This document shows, in pieces, positions 33,980-42,669 of a stretch of DNA of 64,000 nt. Source of the DNA: Lepidostoma basale (lineage: Eukaryota; Arthropoda; Insecta; Trichoptera; Lepidostomatidae); the NCBI GenBank assembly GCA_022606425.2, contig JAHDVF020001024.1, positions 1,426,001-1,490,000 on the forward strand, read 5' to 3'. The notes beneath the pieces were generated by a model that saw only the letters and a list, made by a program, of their open reading frames with translations, was not told where the DNA came from and made no database searches. A program made the translations under genes and the position numbers. The stretch's first letter is position 1; each line of letters starts with the position of its first letter.

Positions 33980-35881
33980 TTAGAGGCATTCAACGGTTTG
34001 AATCATCCCCTCTCGATTCAAAGCCTCCTCGAGGGCTAGACGTTTGGCCTTTGTTGCTACCTCTACCGTAAAAATGGCCATTCTCTTTGGTCGGCCTGCA
34101 TGAGGAAATGAGAGATCTAGAAGTCGAGATCCGGCTTGATTGATGATTTTTTCGATCCTGCCTAAGGGGTTGGGCAGGTAAGGGAGCTCTAAACTATAGC
34201 GGTAGATAGGTTTAGTGGGATGAAGCCATATAACTTCAAAAAATTGATCATCTTTATTCATGCTAAGGCATCCCTCTTGATGGATGATCACTCTACCTTT
34301 AGACGAAACAGCCTTTGGCTGGTGGGATGGATTTGGCTTGCAACAATAAGCAAGCTCAATGGATGCAGGTGGCTTTTCGTCCAAAGGCCAAGTAAACATC
34401 AGATCATTATTGCTAAAAATATCATACTGGTGGCTATGGTACCATCGGGTAATTTGCACTTTTGCCCATGGATAGGTTACCTGTTGTAGCCACGCTAGTT
34501 TAGGCTGCATCGATGGATGTGAGACAACAGTGACTCTTTGATTATCATACAAGAGGGCATCAAACTCAACATGATGATCATCGATCTTAATGGCACGGCA
34601 GCCTAGGCCAATTGCACTGCCTTGACTAAAAGCGTAGTCTAGGGCGGTCGAGCCTACCGCTAATTGCTGCGCCTCGCTCTTTTGATTAAAGATGGTTAGT
34701 GTATCGTGGATCATATTATGATGCAACTCTCTAACAAACATCTCAGGCTCAGGAGGTAGGCTTTCCCATCTCTTTATTTTTTGTACAATACTACTATCTT
34801 GAGGATTAAAGTTGTGTTCATTTTTAAAAACCCAAAAAGCACTAATACCATGCTCTGCCATTTGATCCATTGCCGTCGTCCTGACCTGTACCTCAAGGGG
34901 TCGCCCTGTGTTACTCATGACGGTTGTATGGAGTGATTGGTATCGGTTCTCCTTGGGCAGAGTAATATAGTCTTTAAAATGGCCATTAAGCGGCTTATAA
35001 AGGCGGTGAATCGTTGCTAGAATGTTATAGCAATCTTCCTCTGTTTGACAAATAACTCTAATACCGTAGGGGTAGCGTAGATGATTTAATGGCTGAGACT
35101 GCAGATGGAGCTGCCGGTAGATGGCATAGTGATTGCGGGGAATAGCGATGATATGATAGCCTTTTGGGCTTGAGTATTGCCTGCTAATATTATCAATAAT
35201 AGGCTCTAACAGCATTTTTGTTCGGTGCTCATTTTTTAGTTGATAGGTGATAATATTTTGATAGAGGGTGTGATTAATGTGGCGTAGGGAGAGATCTTCA
35301 AGAAGCATTTTGAGCCAATAAATGCCTAGAGTACGCGTAACAGGGGCATAAATATCCAAGCACTCTTGTGCCGTTTTAATCTGTTTATCACGCCGTTTAA
35401 ATTGAAGGGTTTTCATGTTATGAAGCTTATCGGAGAGCTTGATCATCATTACTCTCATATCAGTGGCCATGGCTAAAAATATCTTGAAGATGGTTTTATT
35501 AAGCTGATCTACTTTACTCGATAGATTTCTTATCGATATCTTTGTAACACTATTAACCAGTTGCTCCACCTCGTTACCGTAGCGTAAGGCAATGTCTTCC
35601 CGTGTGACGGTCGTATCTTCTTCAATATCATGAAGAAGTGCCGCTATAATAGTAGCAGCATCCATCTTCATATCAACTAATGTTTTAGCTACACTTAATG
35701 GGTGAATAAAGTAGGGCTCTCCACTTGCTCTTTTCTGATCAGCGTGTAACAGTGATGCCCAGTAGGCCGCATCCATCATCGTCTCTTGGTCGCTTTTACT
35801 ATATGATCTTAAGAGTAGGCTGAAATGGGATAGTTCATCAATAAGGTTAGAATCAAAGGGTGCACAGATCAACAGGAACAT
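33980..35881 (-). CDS. RelA/SpoT homologue, probably a (p)ppGpp hydrolase only
   Basis: 633 residues. N-terminal HD domain is intact: HPLSVA, LLHDIEEDT (HDxxED), KLSDKLHNMKTL and IYAPVTRTLGI. Synthetase region (about 235-360) is recognisable (YQSLHTTV, LEVQVRT) but the Mg-binding Asp of the usual D-x4-R-V-I is replaced by Tyr in YPYGIRVI, and the R of the GRPKHIYS segment is Ile. TGS-like region follows and an ACT-like tail is possible. An AAGGAG sits directly before the ATG. Inferred SpoT-like hydrolase. Confidence 0.87.
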   Translation of the reverse strand: MFLLICAPFDSNLIDELSHFSLLLRSYSKSDQETMMDAAYWASLLHADQKRASGEPYFIHPLSVAKTLVDMKMDAATIIAALLHDIEEDTTVTREDIALRYGNEVEQLVNSVTKISIRNLSSKVDQLNKTIFKIFLAMATDMRVMMIKLSDKLHNMKTLQFKRRDKQIKTAQECLDIYAPVTRTLGIYWLKMLLEDLSLRHINHTLYQNIITYQLKNEHRTKMLLEPIIDNISRQYSSPKGYHIIAIPRNHYAIYRQLHLQSQPLNHLRYPYGIRVICQTEEDCYNILATIHRLYKPLNGHFKDYITLPKENRYQSLHTTVMSNTGRPLEVQVRTTAMDQMAEHGISAFWVFKNEHNFNPQDSSIVQKIKRWESLPPEPEMFVRELHHNMIHDTLTIFNQKSEAQQLAVGSTALDYAFSQGSAIGLGCRAIKIDDHHVEFDALLYDNQRVTVVSHPSMQPKLAWLQQVTYPWAKVQITRWYHSHQYDIFSNNDLMFTWPLDEKPPASIELAYCCKPNPSHQPKAVSSKGRVIIHQEGCLSMNKDDQFFEVIWLHPTKPIYRYSLELPYLPNPLGRIEKIINQAGSRLLDLSFPHAGRPKRMAIFTVEVATKAKRLALEEALNREGMIQTVECL

Positions 35882-35987
35882 TCTCCTTATTCTATCTACT
35901 AATAATAGCTATAATAAAATTTTAAGTAAAGAGAGATATTATTGCAGTAAAGGGGATTGAATCTGTTATACTCTGCACGGGGTAATA

Positions 35988-36647
35988 CTAAAACCAGTAG
36001 CGATAGCCTACGACGATACCAACACTTCCTATAAAGCGTTTATTGACTGGCTGATGCTCAGCAGTGGTCATACCTATGCCCATATAGGGGACAAGTTCGA
36101 TAAAAACATCATGAGCTGAACCAGAACGACGTTCTGTTTGCACGAAGCGTACGCCTAAAGGTAAACGCCCAACCACATCAATATTGCTGTATTGACGTGT
36201 AATTAACTCCTTTACACTGTAGTCCCATTTTGTTACACCCCAGCTAGTATAACTTGCACCAGCCCCCATGTGAATATAAAAGTAGATATTCCGTTCTGTC
36301 GTAACACGGTACCTTCCAACTTCTTCATCGAAGGACTTAATGTCTCCAGATGGAAAACCCAAGGTCTGGAAAAGATTAAAATCAAGATGCGTTTCAAGAC
36401 CCCATGGCGATTTTATGGCATTAATATTCAGCATAGTGTAGTCGATACCCCACAGCACACTAGGTTTTTCTGGGCTACCAAAGCCTGCAGTTAGCCCAAA
36501 GTTCATCGCAAAATTGCCACCATAGCCACTGTTCTCTCCATTTGTCCAAATCTGCCCCATCGATGCTACTTGGTAGCCTAGAGCCACACTATAGCTGTTT
36601 ACTAGAGTAATGGTGCTCAAAAAAAGCATTAAAAATATTTTTTTCAT
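35988..36647 (-). CDS. outer-membrane beta-barrel-like protein
   Basis: 219 residues with a signal peptide, alternating aromatic/glycine strands and a C-terminal VVGYRYWF ending in the aromatic typical of BamA substrates. A 3' half sequence VGRLPLGVRFV resembles VGRIPLGMRFI in the next protein, so the two are distant paralogues. No other motif. Function unknown. Confidence 0.75.
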   Translation of the reverse strand: MKKIFLMLFLSTITLVNSYSVALGYQVASMGQIWTNGENSGYGGNFAMNFGLTAGFGSPEKPSVLWGIDYTMLNINAIKSPWGLETHLDFNLFQTLGFPSGDIKSFDEEVGRYRVTTERNIYFYIHMGAGASYTSWGVTKWDYSVKELITRQYSNIDVVGRLPLGVRFVQTERRSGSAHDVFIELVPYMGIGMTTAEHQPVNKRFIGSVGIVVGYRYWF

Positions 36648-36668
36648 TTAATTTGTCCTATAAAAATA

Positions 36669-36705
36669 GTTAAAAGTGGGGATTAAATAGCTCCCCACTT
36701 TTAAC
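36669..36705 (-). terminator. hairpin terminator downstream of the glycine-rich barrel gene
   Basis: GTTAAAAGTGGGGA, nine-base loop, TCCCCACTTTTAAC: 14 perfect pairs, then U-rich sequence on the minus strand. It follows the gene ending at 36747. Confidence 0.8.
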
Positions 36706-36746
36706 GATTAAAATTTAGTTAGAAAATTTATATAAAAAACTACGGA

Positions 36747-37286
36747 TTAAAGCCAGTATCGTAGACCAAAAGTTCCGCCTACACCGCCAATGAAGCCAAG
36801 CCCAAAACTACCCTTTTGATCTGAGGTACTGTGAGCACCCATACCTATCCCTATATTAGGAGTTAACTCAGCAAAAAATTCTAAGTGGTTGATCACAATA
36901 AAACGCATACCGAGAGGGATCCGTCCAACAACACCTAGATTCCAGTTGGTGTGATTGCTATAGCTCCACCAGCCAAAATTTAGCCCTACACCTGCATTAA
37001 CATAGAGTGCAAACCAATTTGTAATATTAATGTTAACAAGTGAAAAATCGTAGTGACCCGCTATACCCCAGCCGCTACTACGAAAACTAAAGCTAACACC
37101 TAGGAGGCTCATTGGATCAGAAACATCACCAAAACCTAAGCTTAAACCAATAGCACCAACATTACCACCGCCAAAGCCACCTGTACCCCAGCCACCGCCA
37201 AAGCCACCTTCAACACCAATACCAAAGCCATAGCTATTAAGCGCCCCAGCTGTGGCAAGAACAAATACCAACAAGAGTTTTTTCAT
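36747..37286 (-). CDS. glycine-rich outer-membrane-type protein
   Basis: 179 residues from ATG 37286 (AGGAG upstream); an in-frame ATG at 37316 is less likely. Signal peptide MKKLLLVFVLATAGALNSYG, then many glycine-rich strands (GGFGGG) and a C-terminal GTFGLRYWL, resembling an eight-strand outer-membrane barrel. A paralogue of the neighbour at 35988. Its gene is followed by a strong hairpin, so it is an independent unit. Confidence 0.78.
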   Translation of the reverse strand: MKKLLLVFVLATAGALNSYGFGIGVEGGFGGGWGTGGFGGGNVGAIGLSLGFGDVSDPMSLLGVSFSFRSSGWGIAGHYDFSLVNINITNWFALYVNAGVGLNFGWWSYSNHTNWNLGVVGRIPLGMRFIVINHLEFFAELTPNIGIGMGAHSTSDQKGSFGLGFIGGVGGTFGLRYWL

Positions 37287-37359
37287 TAAACTTCTCCTAT
37301 TAAAGACTAGAATCAATATAGTATGATCTATATCTAAATGTCAATTGGCTGTGTTTATA

Positions 37360-37899
37360 TTAAGAAAGTATATTTTTTATGATATTTTTTTGCTCTGTTA
37401 ACCGCATCATATTGGATTGGCCAACCCAATCTCTTACCTGCTCATAGCGATTAAGCGATGCCTCAAGTGCTTTAAGATCACCCGGCCCTAGCTCCTTTCC
37501 ATTAGCCATGTAGTTGATAATATCATGTGCTGTTACAACTTTTAGTCCTAATTCTTGCCCTATCTGCTCTAAATCCTCATCAAGCAGTAATACGGAAAAG
37601 CCTGTTATCGTGATAAAAAGGTCTTTAATCGTATTTTTGTTACCACCATGAGCCATAATAAGGCTATTAATCTCTTGATTACCAGTAAAAGAGAGGTAAA
37701 TTTGGTTAATAGGTGCTGAATCACTCTCATATTCAGTCTCTAGTATGGCCGCAATTTGATTTTTAATCTGGGGGAAAAGCTGGGTAATCGTGTTAAGATA
37801 GTTGGATGTTAAGAGAGGTGCTTTAGGAGCACTTTTTTGTGCATAGAGGCTGCTTAAAGAGGCAACAGAGACAAAAACTGTTAATAATATTTTATTCAT
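37360..37899 (-). CDS. secreted helical protein of unknown function
   Basis: 179 residues. Signal peptide ending YAQ. The rest is mainly amphipathic helix with an LxxYxQ-type C-terminus. No recognised domain. It follows the zinc-site gene by 5 bases and is probably translated from the same transcript. Confidence 0.7.
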   Translation of the reverse strand: MNKILLTVFVSVASLSSLYAQKSAPKAPLLTSNYLNTITQLFPQIKNQIAAILETEYESDSAPINQIYLSFTGNQEINSLIMAHGGNKNTIKDLFITITGFSVLLLDEDLEQIGQELGLKVVTAHDIINYMANGKELGPGDLKALEASLNRYEQVRDWVGQSNMMRLTEQKNIIKNILS

Positions 37900-37904
37900 A
37901 CGTG

Positions 37905-38510
37905 CTAGGGTTTACCTGCCTTTAGAGCATTTTTGGCCTCTTTTTCTGCAAGATCGGCCTCTTCTTTAACCTGAAGCGTTGTTTTTTCGACAATGACAAT
38001 AAAAGAGGGGGCAATAGCCAGCTGCGCTCGCCACTCATCAACGGCCTCTTTGATCGCTTGTTCGTGATCAATTTTTTTTCTAATGGTAAATTTTGTGGCT
38101 ACACCCTTTTTGTCACTCACTGTGGCTACAGCAAAATTACCACCACCGATGTAGATCACCTGCTCTCCCTCTTGAAGATCCTCTCGTGCGGAAAGGCGCT
38201 TAATCATGCAGTCAAAATGGACAGCATGACCACTATCGGTCATCCCTATGGCACTCAGTGAGTCCTTAATAGCCTCGTTACATAGAGCACAGAGAGGTTC
38301 ATAGACAACTTTATTAAACTTAACCTCTCTAAAATTGATGCTAGGTTTTTTTGGTTTGCTTTTTTTCTTTCTATTTCTCTGTCCGCCTTGCTGGCTGCTG
38401 GCCTGAGGAGGGTTTTGTGGTGCTCTAGAACGATTGTTACCAGGTACTACCTTTGAAGCTTCATTTTTATTATTGCGAGGGCGACTGTTGTTAACGTTTT
38501 CTGGGGCCAT
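37905..38510 (-). CDS. basic protein with a treble-clef-like cysteine site
   Basis: 201 residues from ATG 38510; a longer start at 38546 overlaps the small upstream gene more. The N-terminal 55 residues are disordered and rich in Asn, Arg, Lys and Gln, fitting nucleic acid binding. A CALC, a His and an FDC at about residues 75-105 could bind zinc as in short RING-like clefts. The C-terminal half is a compact alpha/beta stretch. No family recognised. Confidence 0.68.
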   Translation of the reverse strand: MAPENVNNSRPRNNKNEASKVVPGNNRSRAPQNPPQASSQQGGQRNRKKKSKPKKPSINFREVKFNKVVYEPLCALCNEAIKDSLSAIGMTDSGHAVHFDCMIKRLSAREDLQEGEQVIYIGGGNFAVATVSDKKGVATKFTIRKKIDHEQAIKEAVDEWRAQLAIAPSFIVIVEKTTLQVKEEADLAEKEAKNALKAGKP

Positions 38511-38661
38511 TATCAAGTTCCATTCCATTCCATTGTAAGAGACCATGTGCTAAGGTATCAGCAATACCTGCAATGGCTCGGTCTAAATATTGACTTGAGT
38601 TAATCTGTTGCTTTAACTCAGCTATTTTTTGGGGGTTGCTAGGTTTTGCTATGCGAATCAT
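38491..38661 (-). CDS. small protein coupled to yraN
   Basis: 56 residues, below usual length cut-offs, read from ATG 38661. Its ATG shares ATGA with the yraN stop and its end overlaps the next gene by 20 bases, so the three are coupled. It is hydrophilic with a helix such as PQKIAELKQQINSSQYLDRAI and an LQWNG motif; no family recognised. Confidence 0.62.
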   Translation of the reverse strand: MIRIAKPSNPQKIAELKQQINSSQYLDRAIAGIADTLAHGLLQWNGMELDNGPRKR

Positions 38662-39029
38662 TCTGGAGTTCCGTCTCCTTCAAAAGCGTATGGTATATAA
38701 CGTAGTTGCCCCGTCCTCCATGACAAAAAAACTACGTCAAAACGAATAAGGTAGTTATCATACTGAGGGTTTTCGACGATAAACTGCATTGCTGTTTGAA
38801 TAATACGCCACTGCTTTTTTTTGCCAATGGCGTATTCTATATCTTCAAAGCCATACTGGTTCCAGCTTTTAACCTCAATAAAAACAAGCATATTATCTGC
38901 TTCACTAATTATATCGACCTCACCATGGCTCCTCTTGAAGTTTCTTTTAATTATTTTTTGACCCTGCTGCTTTAAGTAGCAACAGGCTAAATCTTCGCCT
39001 TTATCGCCTTTCTCTTTTGTTGTTGCCAA
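38658..39029 (-). CDS. YraN-family (UPF0102) nuclease-like protein
   Basis: 123 residues. Seen: GDKGEDLACCYLKQQGQKIIKRNF, HGEVDII and FIEVK, the PD-(D/E)xK-like core of YraN. In other bacteria it is often near rnhB or rplS; here it is in an outer-membrane protein cluster. The start is TTG at 39029 with AAGGAG about 15 bases upstream; no in-frame ATG is close. Role in DNA processing is inferred from the fold. Confidence 0.85.
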   Translation of the reverse strand: MATTKEKGDKGEDLACCYLKQQGQKIIKRNFKRSHGEVDIISEADNMLVFIEVKSWNQYGFEDIEYAIGKKKQWRIIQTAMQFIVENPQYDNYLIRFDVVFLSWRTGQLRYIPYAFEGDGTPE

Positions 39030-39079
39030 TGCTTTAAGGGCTACTCCTTTATTATCAAATATAGCACTTGTAGAGCTGA

Positions 39080-39979
39080 TTAACTAGCACTTACATTAAT
39101 TTTTTCAAAATTATTTTTACCACTCTGCATTTGCACCCCTAATAAAATTTTAAGGTTATGAATTTTGTAAAAATCGGTACTGTAGCTCATCTCTAAGTAG
39201 CTAACACCATAGCCGGTTCTGACACTAAAGTCTGCCAGGGTATTAATAGGCTTCATGTAGTGGCGTCCATCGCTGGTGCGTAGAGGAAAGGGTACAGAAA
39301 CAGGCCTAAAGCCCCACATACCATAGTGGCCAAAAATATTACCTATAGCCCCAGGATAGTTAGCTCCCCCTTCGGTAATCGGTACACCATTAATAGAGTA
39401 TTTGTTAGGATCCTTCGAGGGAAGAGCAAAGTAGGCAAAAGGAATTAAGAAGCTTGCTCCAACGCCAACTTGAGTATTCCAATGGGCTCCACGCACCTTA
39501 TAGACTGCTCTAATTTTGGGGTCGATGTATTGACCCTTCATGGTATTACCACCTGCTAACTGCGAATAGATAACATTCATTAAGTCAACGGTGCTCTGAG
39601 TTCCCCCAGCATCAATTACCGAGTCCATAACGTAGTTGGGCACGACGCTACCAATTTTAACATCGGCCGAACCACCATCGGTATTCCATCCCATGCTAAA
39701 CTCGACACCGACACTTTGCCGACGTGTTAGGTTGTAGGTCATATTCATAAAGCCATTAATACCCAAAGGCAGGCCCTTTTCGTTACTTACCTTAGTAAGG
39801 TAGCCTTCATCTAGCGCTAATTGGTTGGCTATTTGGCTAGGGTTACCCATCACTGTTACACTGCCACTAAGGCCAGCATTAAATTCAAAACGGTTTTCAT
39901 CATTATTAAAAATCTGTGCCTGTAGTGCTAATGGTAAAACTGCCATAAGGCATAGTGTGGCTATTTTTTTATTTATCAT
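39080..39979 (-). CDS. outer-membrane-type protein
   Basis: 299 residues. Signal peptide ending LQAQ. The remainder is rich in aromatic, glycine and hydroxy residues with alternating strands (for example QSVGVEFSMGWN). No lipobox, and it ends in a short non-aromatic tail. It overlaps the start-side gene at 39969 by 11 bases. A barrel is likely, with substrate unknown. Confidence 0.72.
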   Translation of the reverse strand: MINKKIATLCLMAVLPLALQAQIFNNDENRFEFNAGLSGSVTVMGNPSQIANQLALDEGYLTKVSNEKGLPLGINGFMNMTYNLTRRQSVGVEFSMGWNTDGGSADVKIGSVVPNYVMDSVIDAGGTQSTVDLMNVIYSQLAGGNTMKGQYIDPKIRAVYKVRGAHWNTQVGVGASFLIPFAYFALPSKDPNKYSINGVPITEGGANYPGAIGNIFGHYGMWGFRPVSVPFPLRTSDGRHYMKPINTLADFSVRTGYGVSYLEMSYSTDFYKIHNLKILLGVQMQSGKNNFEKINVSAS

Positions 39980-40748
39980 TTTTTACTCCAAAAAAGGGGA
40001 TCAGATCAATACCAACCGTGCCATTAAGAGCCGTATGGTTACCCGATGTTGTTACTTCAAACTCACCAAAAAAGGCACTAAAGCCTAAGCGAATCGCTGC
40101 GGTAAACATTAAGTCATGGCTTGTTTTAAGGTTAAAGTCATAGGGGAGTGTACCTTGCAATTTATCGTTTCTGTCGTAGACATCAAAGCCAATAATTTGG
40201 TTTTTTGATCCCCGTACCCGGTAGGTTTGACCGTCAAGACCATTGACCATCTTTAGGTGAAAAGGAATAAGCACCGTTACCCCGGCTGCGACATGCATAT
40301 AAAACAGAGGCCCTGCATCAAGGCGTACCCCCGCTAGTAGCCGTTGGTTAATACTTTGTAGTACCAGGTTGTCAACGGTGCCTTCAGGGGCAGTCATCCA
40401 ACCCTCTAGGTTGTTTTGCCCTGTCGGTTTACTGCCATAAATAGCCTTGCCGTGGGTGTAGCTATATTTTTCGCGTGCATAGCGTACATTATATAGGCCG
40501 ATGGTGCTCCACTTGGTACGGCCTCCTTCATAAAATGTCTGTTTAACATTGCCCTCAATACCGGCATTAAAGCTTAACGCCTTAAGGTCAATATCGCCAT
40601 AGCCACGCCCTAGGTAGTCGTTGCTAATGAATATTTTTTGGCCATAGCCAACCGTTTGAGGTGTAAAAAGAAGGCTTAGGCCAAAGTCAGCACTGTAGGC
40701 TACTTGGCTAGCTATTAGAAAAAGAGCGATGAATAATAGTTTTTTCAT
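39969..40748 (-). CDS. outer-membrane-type protein
   Basis: 259 residues. Signal peptide ends near AYS. Strand-rich with aromatic turns. It contains AGIEGNVKQTF near residue 50, a fold reminiscent of the protein at 39080. AGAGGAAAAA precedes the ATG. It is divergent from the similar gene at 41078 across the palindrome at 40919-40942. Confidence 0.72.
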   Translation of the reverse strand: MKKLLFIALFLIASQVAYSADFGLSLLFTPQTVGYGQKIFISNDYLGRGYGDIDLKALSFNAGIEGNVKQTFYEGGRTKWSTIGLYNVRYAREKYSYTHGKAIYGSKPTGQNNLEGWMTAPEGTVDNLVLQSINQRLLAGVRLDAGPLFYMHVAAGVTVLIPFHLKMVNGLDGQTYRVRGSKNQIIGFDVYDRNDKLQGTLPYDFNLKTSHDLMFTAAIRLGFSAFFGEFEVTTSGNHTALNGTVGIDLIPFFGVKNDK

Positions 40749-41077
40749 TTTTTCCTCTATAATAAGTTGTCAAAAGAATAAAATAGTACATCACCGTTAA
40801 AAGTTCAAGTAAATAGATTTAACCTCTACTTGATCTTTACTGCCTATAACTATAGTATCGGATAATGTTTCTTTATGCAATAACAAAAAGATATATTTAT
40901 AATTTAATTTTATTGCTATTTGTATCTTTACAAAGATACAAAGGTGTGTTATTACTTATATTAGTACTGTTAAAAGGTTGTTTACTGCCTAAACATCTTT
41001 TATTTTAAAGATTAAAATCATAGAGTGCTACTTAAATATTGCAAGTAGTTTTGTCTATACAAGTGGGTATGTTTAAA
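40749..41077. other. divergent intergenic region between outer-membrane-type genes
   Basis: About 330 bases without a gene. It holds the perfect inverted repeat at 40919-40942 and AT-rich sequence on both sides; no reading frame or RNA was recognised. Confidence 0.7.
40919..40942. promoter_or_regulatory. perfect spaced palindrome, likely operator
   Basis: TTTGTATCTTT, spacer AC, AAAGATACAAA: 11 perfect arms with a two-base centre. It lies between two divergent outer-membrane-type genes, about 170 bases from the minus-strand start and 135 from the plus-strand start. This is a plausible dimer-binding site. Confidence 0.65.
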
Positions 41078-41845
41078 ATGAAAAATTTTATAGCTTTACT
41101 ATTATTTTCGTCGCTTACTGTTATACCTGTTGCCGCTGTCGAGGTTAGTGTAGGGCTTAATGGCTCTGTTGGCTTTGGCGGGGTTTATAAAGGTGCAGGG
41201 CAGTATGAATTTACCGGAGGTACAGGTAATACTAGCCGTGCCGTTACATTGCGTCCACTATGGGGGGGCGATATGGCAGGCGTTGTGCAGCTAGGCTTTA
41301 CTAGCTGGTATGCACTAATGCCCGAAGTGGGCTATAGCTTTAAAAATGGCCTGCGCTACGGTGGCCATACTTGGGCAAGCCATATTCCTCCTTCGGAGAT
41401 TGACTATCAGCCATTAACGGGTGAGATGGACTACATCTATCAGTCGATCAACATCAACCTATTAAATAAATTTACCTTTTTTAAAACCGGCCGTATTAGC
41501 ACCTTTGCTATTGTAGGGCCTGCACTAAGCATTACGGTGGGTGAGGTTAAAGAGCACTTTAGGCCAAGCCTGCAGGTAGGTGGTACAACGAATAATAACG
41601 CCCCCTATCCTAGCGAACAAAAGAGGCGTTTTGTGCCCGAAAATAGATTTAACGCAGGCTTAGCCTTTGGTTTTGGCTTTGAGACGGCGGTAGGGCCAGG
41701 CTTTATCAATTTTGATTTACGAAGCACATGGTACTTTACCCCTAACTTTGAAACCCACTATAGCCAAGGTAAAAGTGTCTTTAGTACCAAACCAGTGTCA
41801 TTAAGCTTGGGCTACCTTATTAAGCTGGGCTCAGGAGATAAATAA
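41078..41845 (+). CDS. outer-membrane-type protein
   Basis: 255 residues from ATG 41078 (MKNFIALLLF). An upstream ATG at 41069 and a TTG at 41039 are also in frame. Signal peptide ends AVAA. Glycine/aromatic strands (VGFGGVYKGAGQY, FVPENRFNAGLAFGFGFE) and a C-terminal VSLSLGYLIKL suggest a barrel. It is the first gene of a plus-strand group continuing into two lipoproteins. Confidence 0.72.
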   Translation: MKNFIALLLFSSLTVIPVAAVEVSVGLNGSVGFGGVYKGAGQYEFTGGTGNTSRAVTLRPLWGGDMAGVVQLGFTSWYALMPEVGYSFKNGLRYGGHTWASHIPPSEIDYQPLTGEMDYIYQSININLLNKFTFFKTGRISTFAIVGPALSITVGEVKEHFRPSLQVGGTTNNNAPYPSEQKRRFVPENRFNAGLAFGFGFETAVGPGFINFDLRSTWYFTPNFETHYSQGKSVFSTKPVSLSLGYLIKLGSGDK

Positions 41846-41909
41846 AGCGATAACTACGGCTTTAAATAAAGCAGTAGCAGAAACTTTGTAATAAAAAAGA
41901 GGAAATAAA

Positions 41910-42635
41910 GTGAAGATTAAAAGAGTGATATTATGGCCAATAATGCTGGCTATTACCCTAGGCTGTAAAATGCCCACTAACGAGCAGGTAGATCCCCTGC
42001 AACCAGGCATCTACCTGGCAAAAGATAGTGACAGAAATGGTGAATTCACCAGCCGCCTTGTGATTGATGATACAACGGTAACATGGACCAACAATATAGA
42101 AAGTACAAGCACGGCCGCTAGTAACCTCATTGTCTTTAACTACACAAAGCATAAAACGGTATCGATGGATTTTGACCATATTTATACCCGCACCCCCGAT
42201 GGAGTACCCTTGATAGGGGGTAATGTAACCAAACGTTACTATGGCCTGCAGTTAAAGGCGACCCCTGTAGGGGCAGGTGCCTTTTACCGACTTAATAATC
42301 CTAAAAGTAGTCTTGCAACGACTAGAAACTATGTTATTTTGGCTAACTACTCATCGAAGGGTATTATAGATAGCCTGGTGGTACGGCCATCGGGCATTTT
42401 GATGGCCAATACCTACATTGAAAACGACAAGTACTTTCCCCCTGAATACAATCCTGGAGGGACTTCACCCGTGGATAAGCCAGGTACATTGTTCCCTAAC
42501 ACACCTGCTAGGCCACAAAATATTGACCTCTATCTTGATGGGCAAAAGGCCGACTTTACTTATGCTCCAACGCTTACAGGTTCCGAGCGGAGCTCACCAT
42601 TACAGGGTAAAAATTGGATTAGGCAAAAAGATTAG
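41910..42635 (+). CDS. lipoprotein, paralogue of the next gene
   Basis: 241 residues from GTG 41910 with GAGGAAAT upstream. Lipobox ITLGC gives Cys19. It shares with the next gene the layout of a QPGIYLA/RMGSYLS opening, a long middle of short strands, TYIENDKY / LIERDKY, and a C-terminal NWIR. No known domain. Confidence 0.78.
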   Translation: MKIKRVILWPIMLAITLGCKMPTNEQVDPLQPGIYLAKDSDRNGEFTSRLVIDDTTVTWTNNIESTSTAASNLIVFNYTKHKTVSMDFDHIYTRTPDGVPLIGGNVTKRYYGLQLKATPVGAGAFYRLNNPKSSLATTRNYVILANYSSKGIIDSLVVRPSGILMANTYIENDKYFPPEYNPGGTSPVDKPGTLFPNTPARPQNIDLYLDGQKADFTYAPTLTGSERSSPLQGKNWIRQKD

Positions 42636-42669
42636 GCCATGGTACTGGGGCGGTAGATGAGGAGGATGA

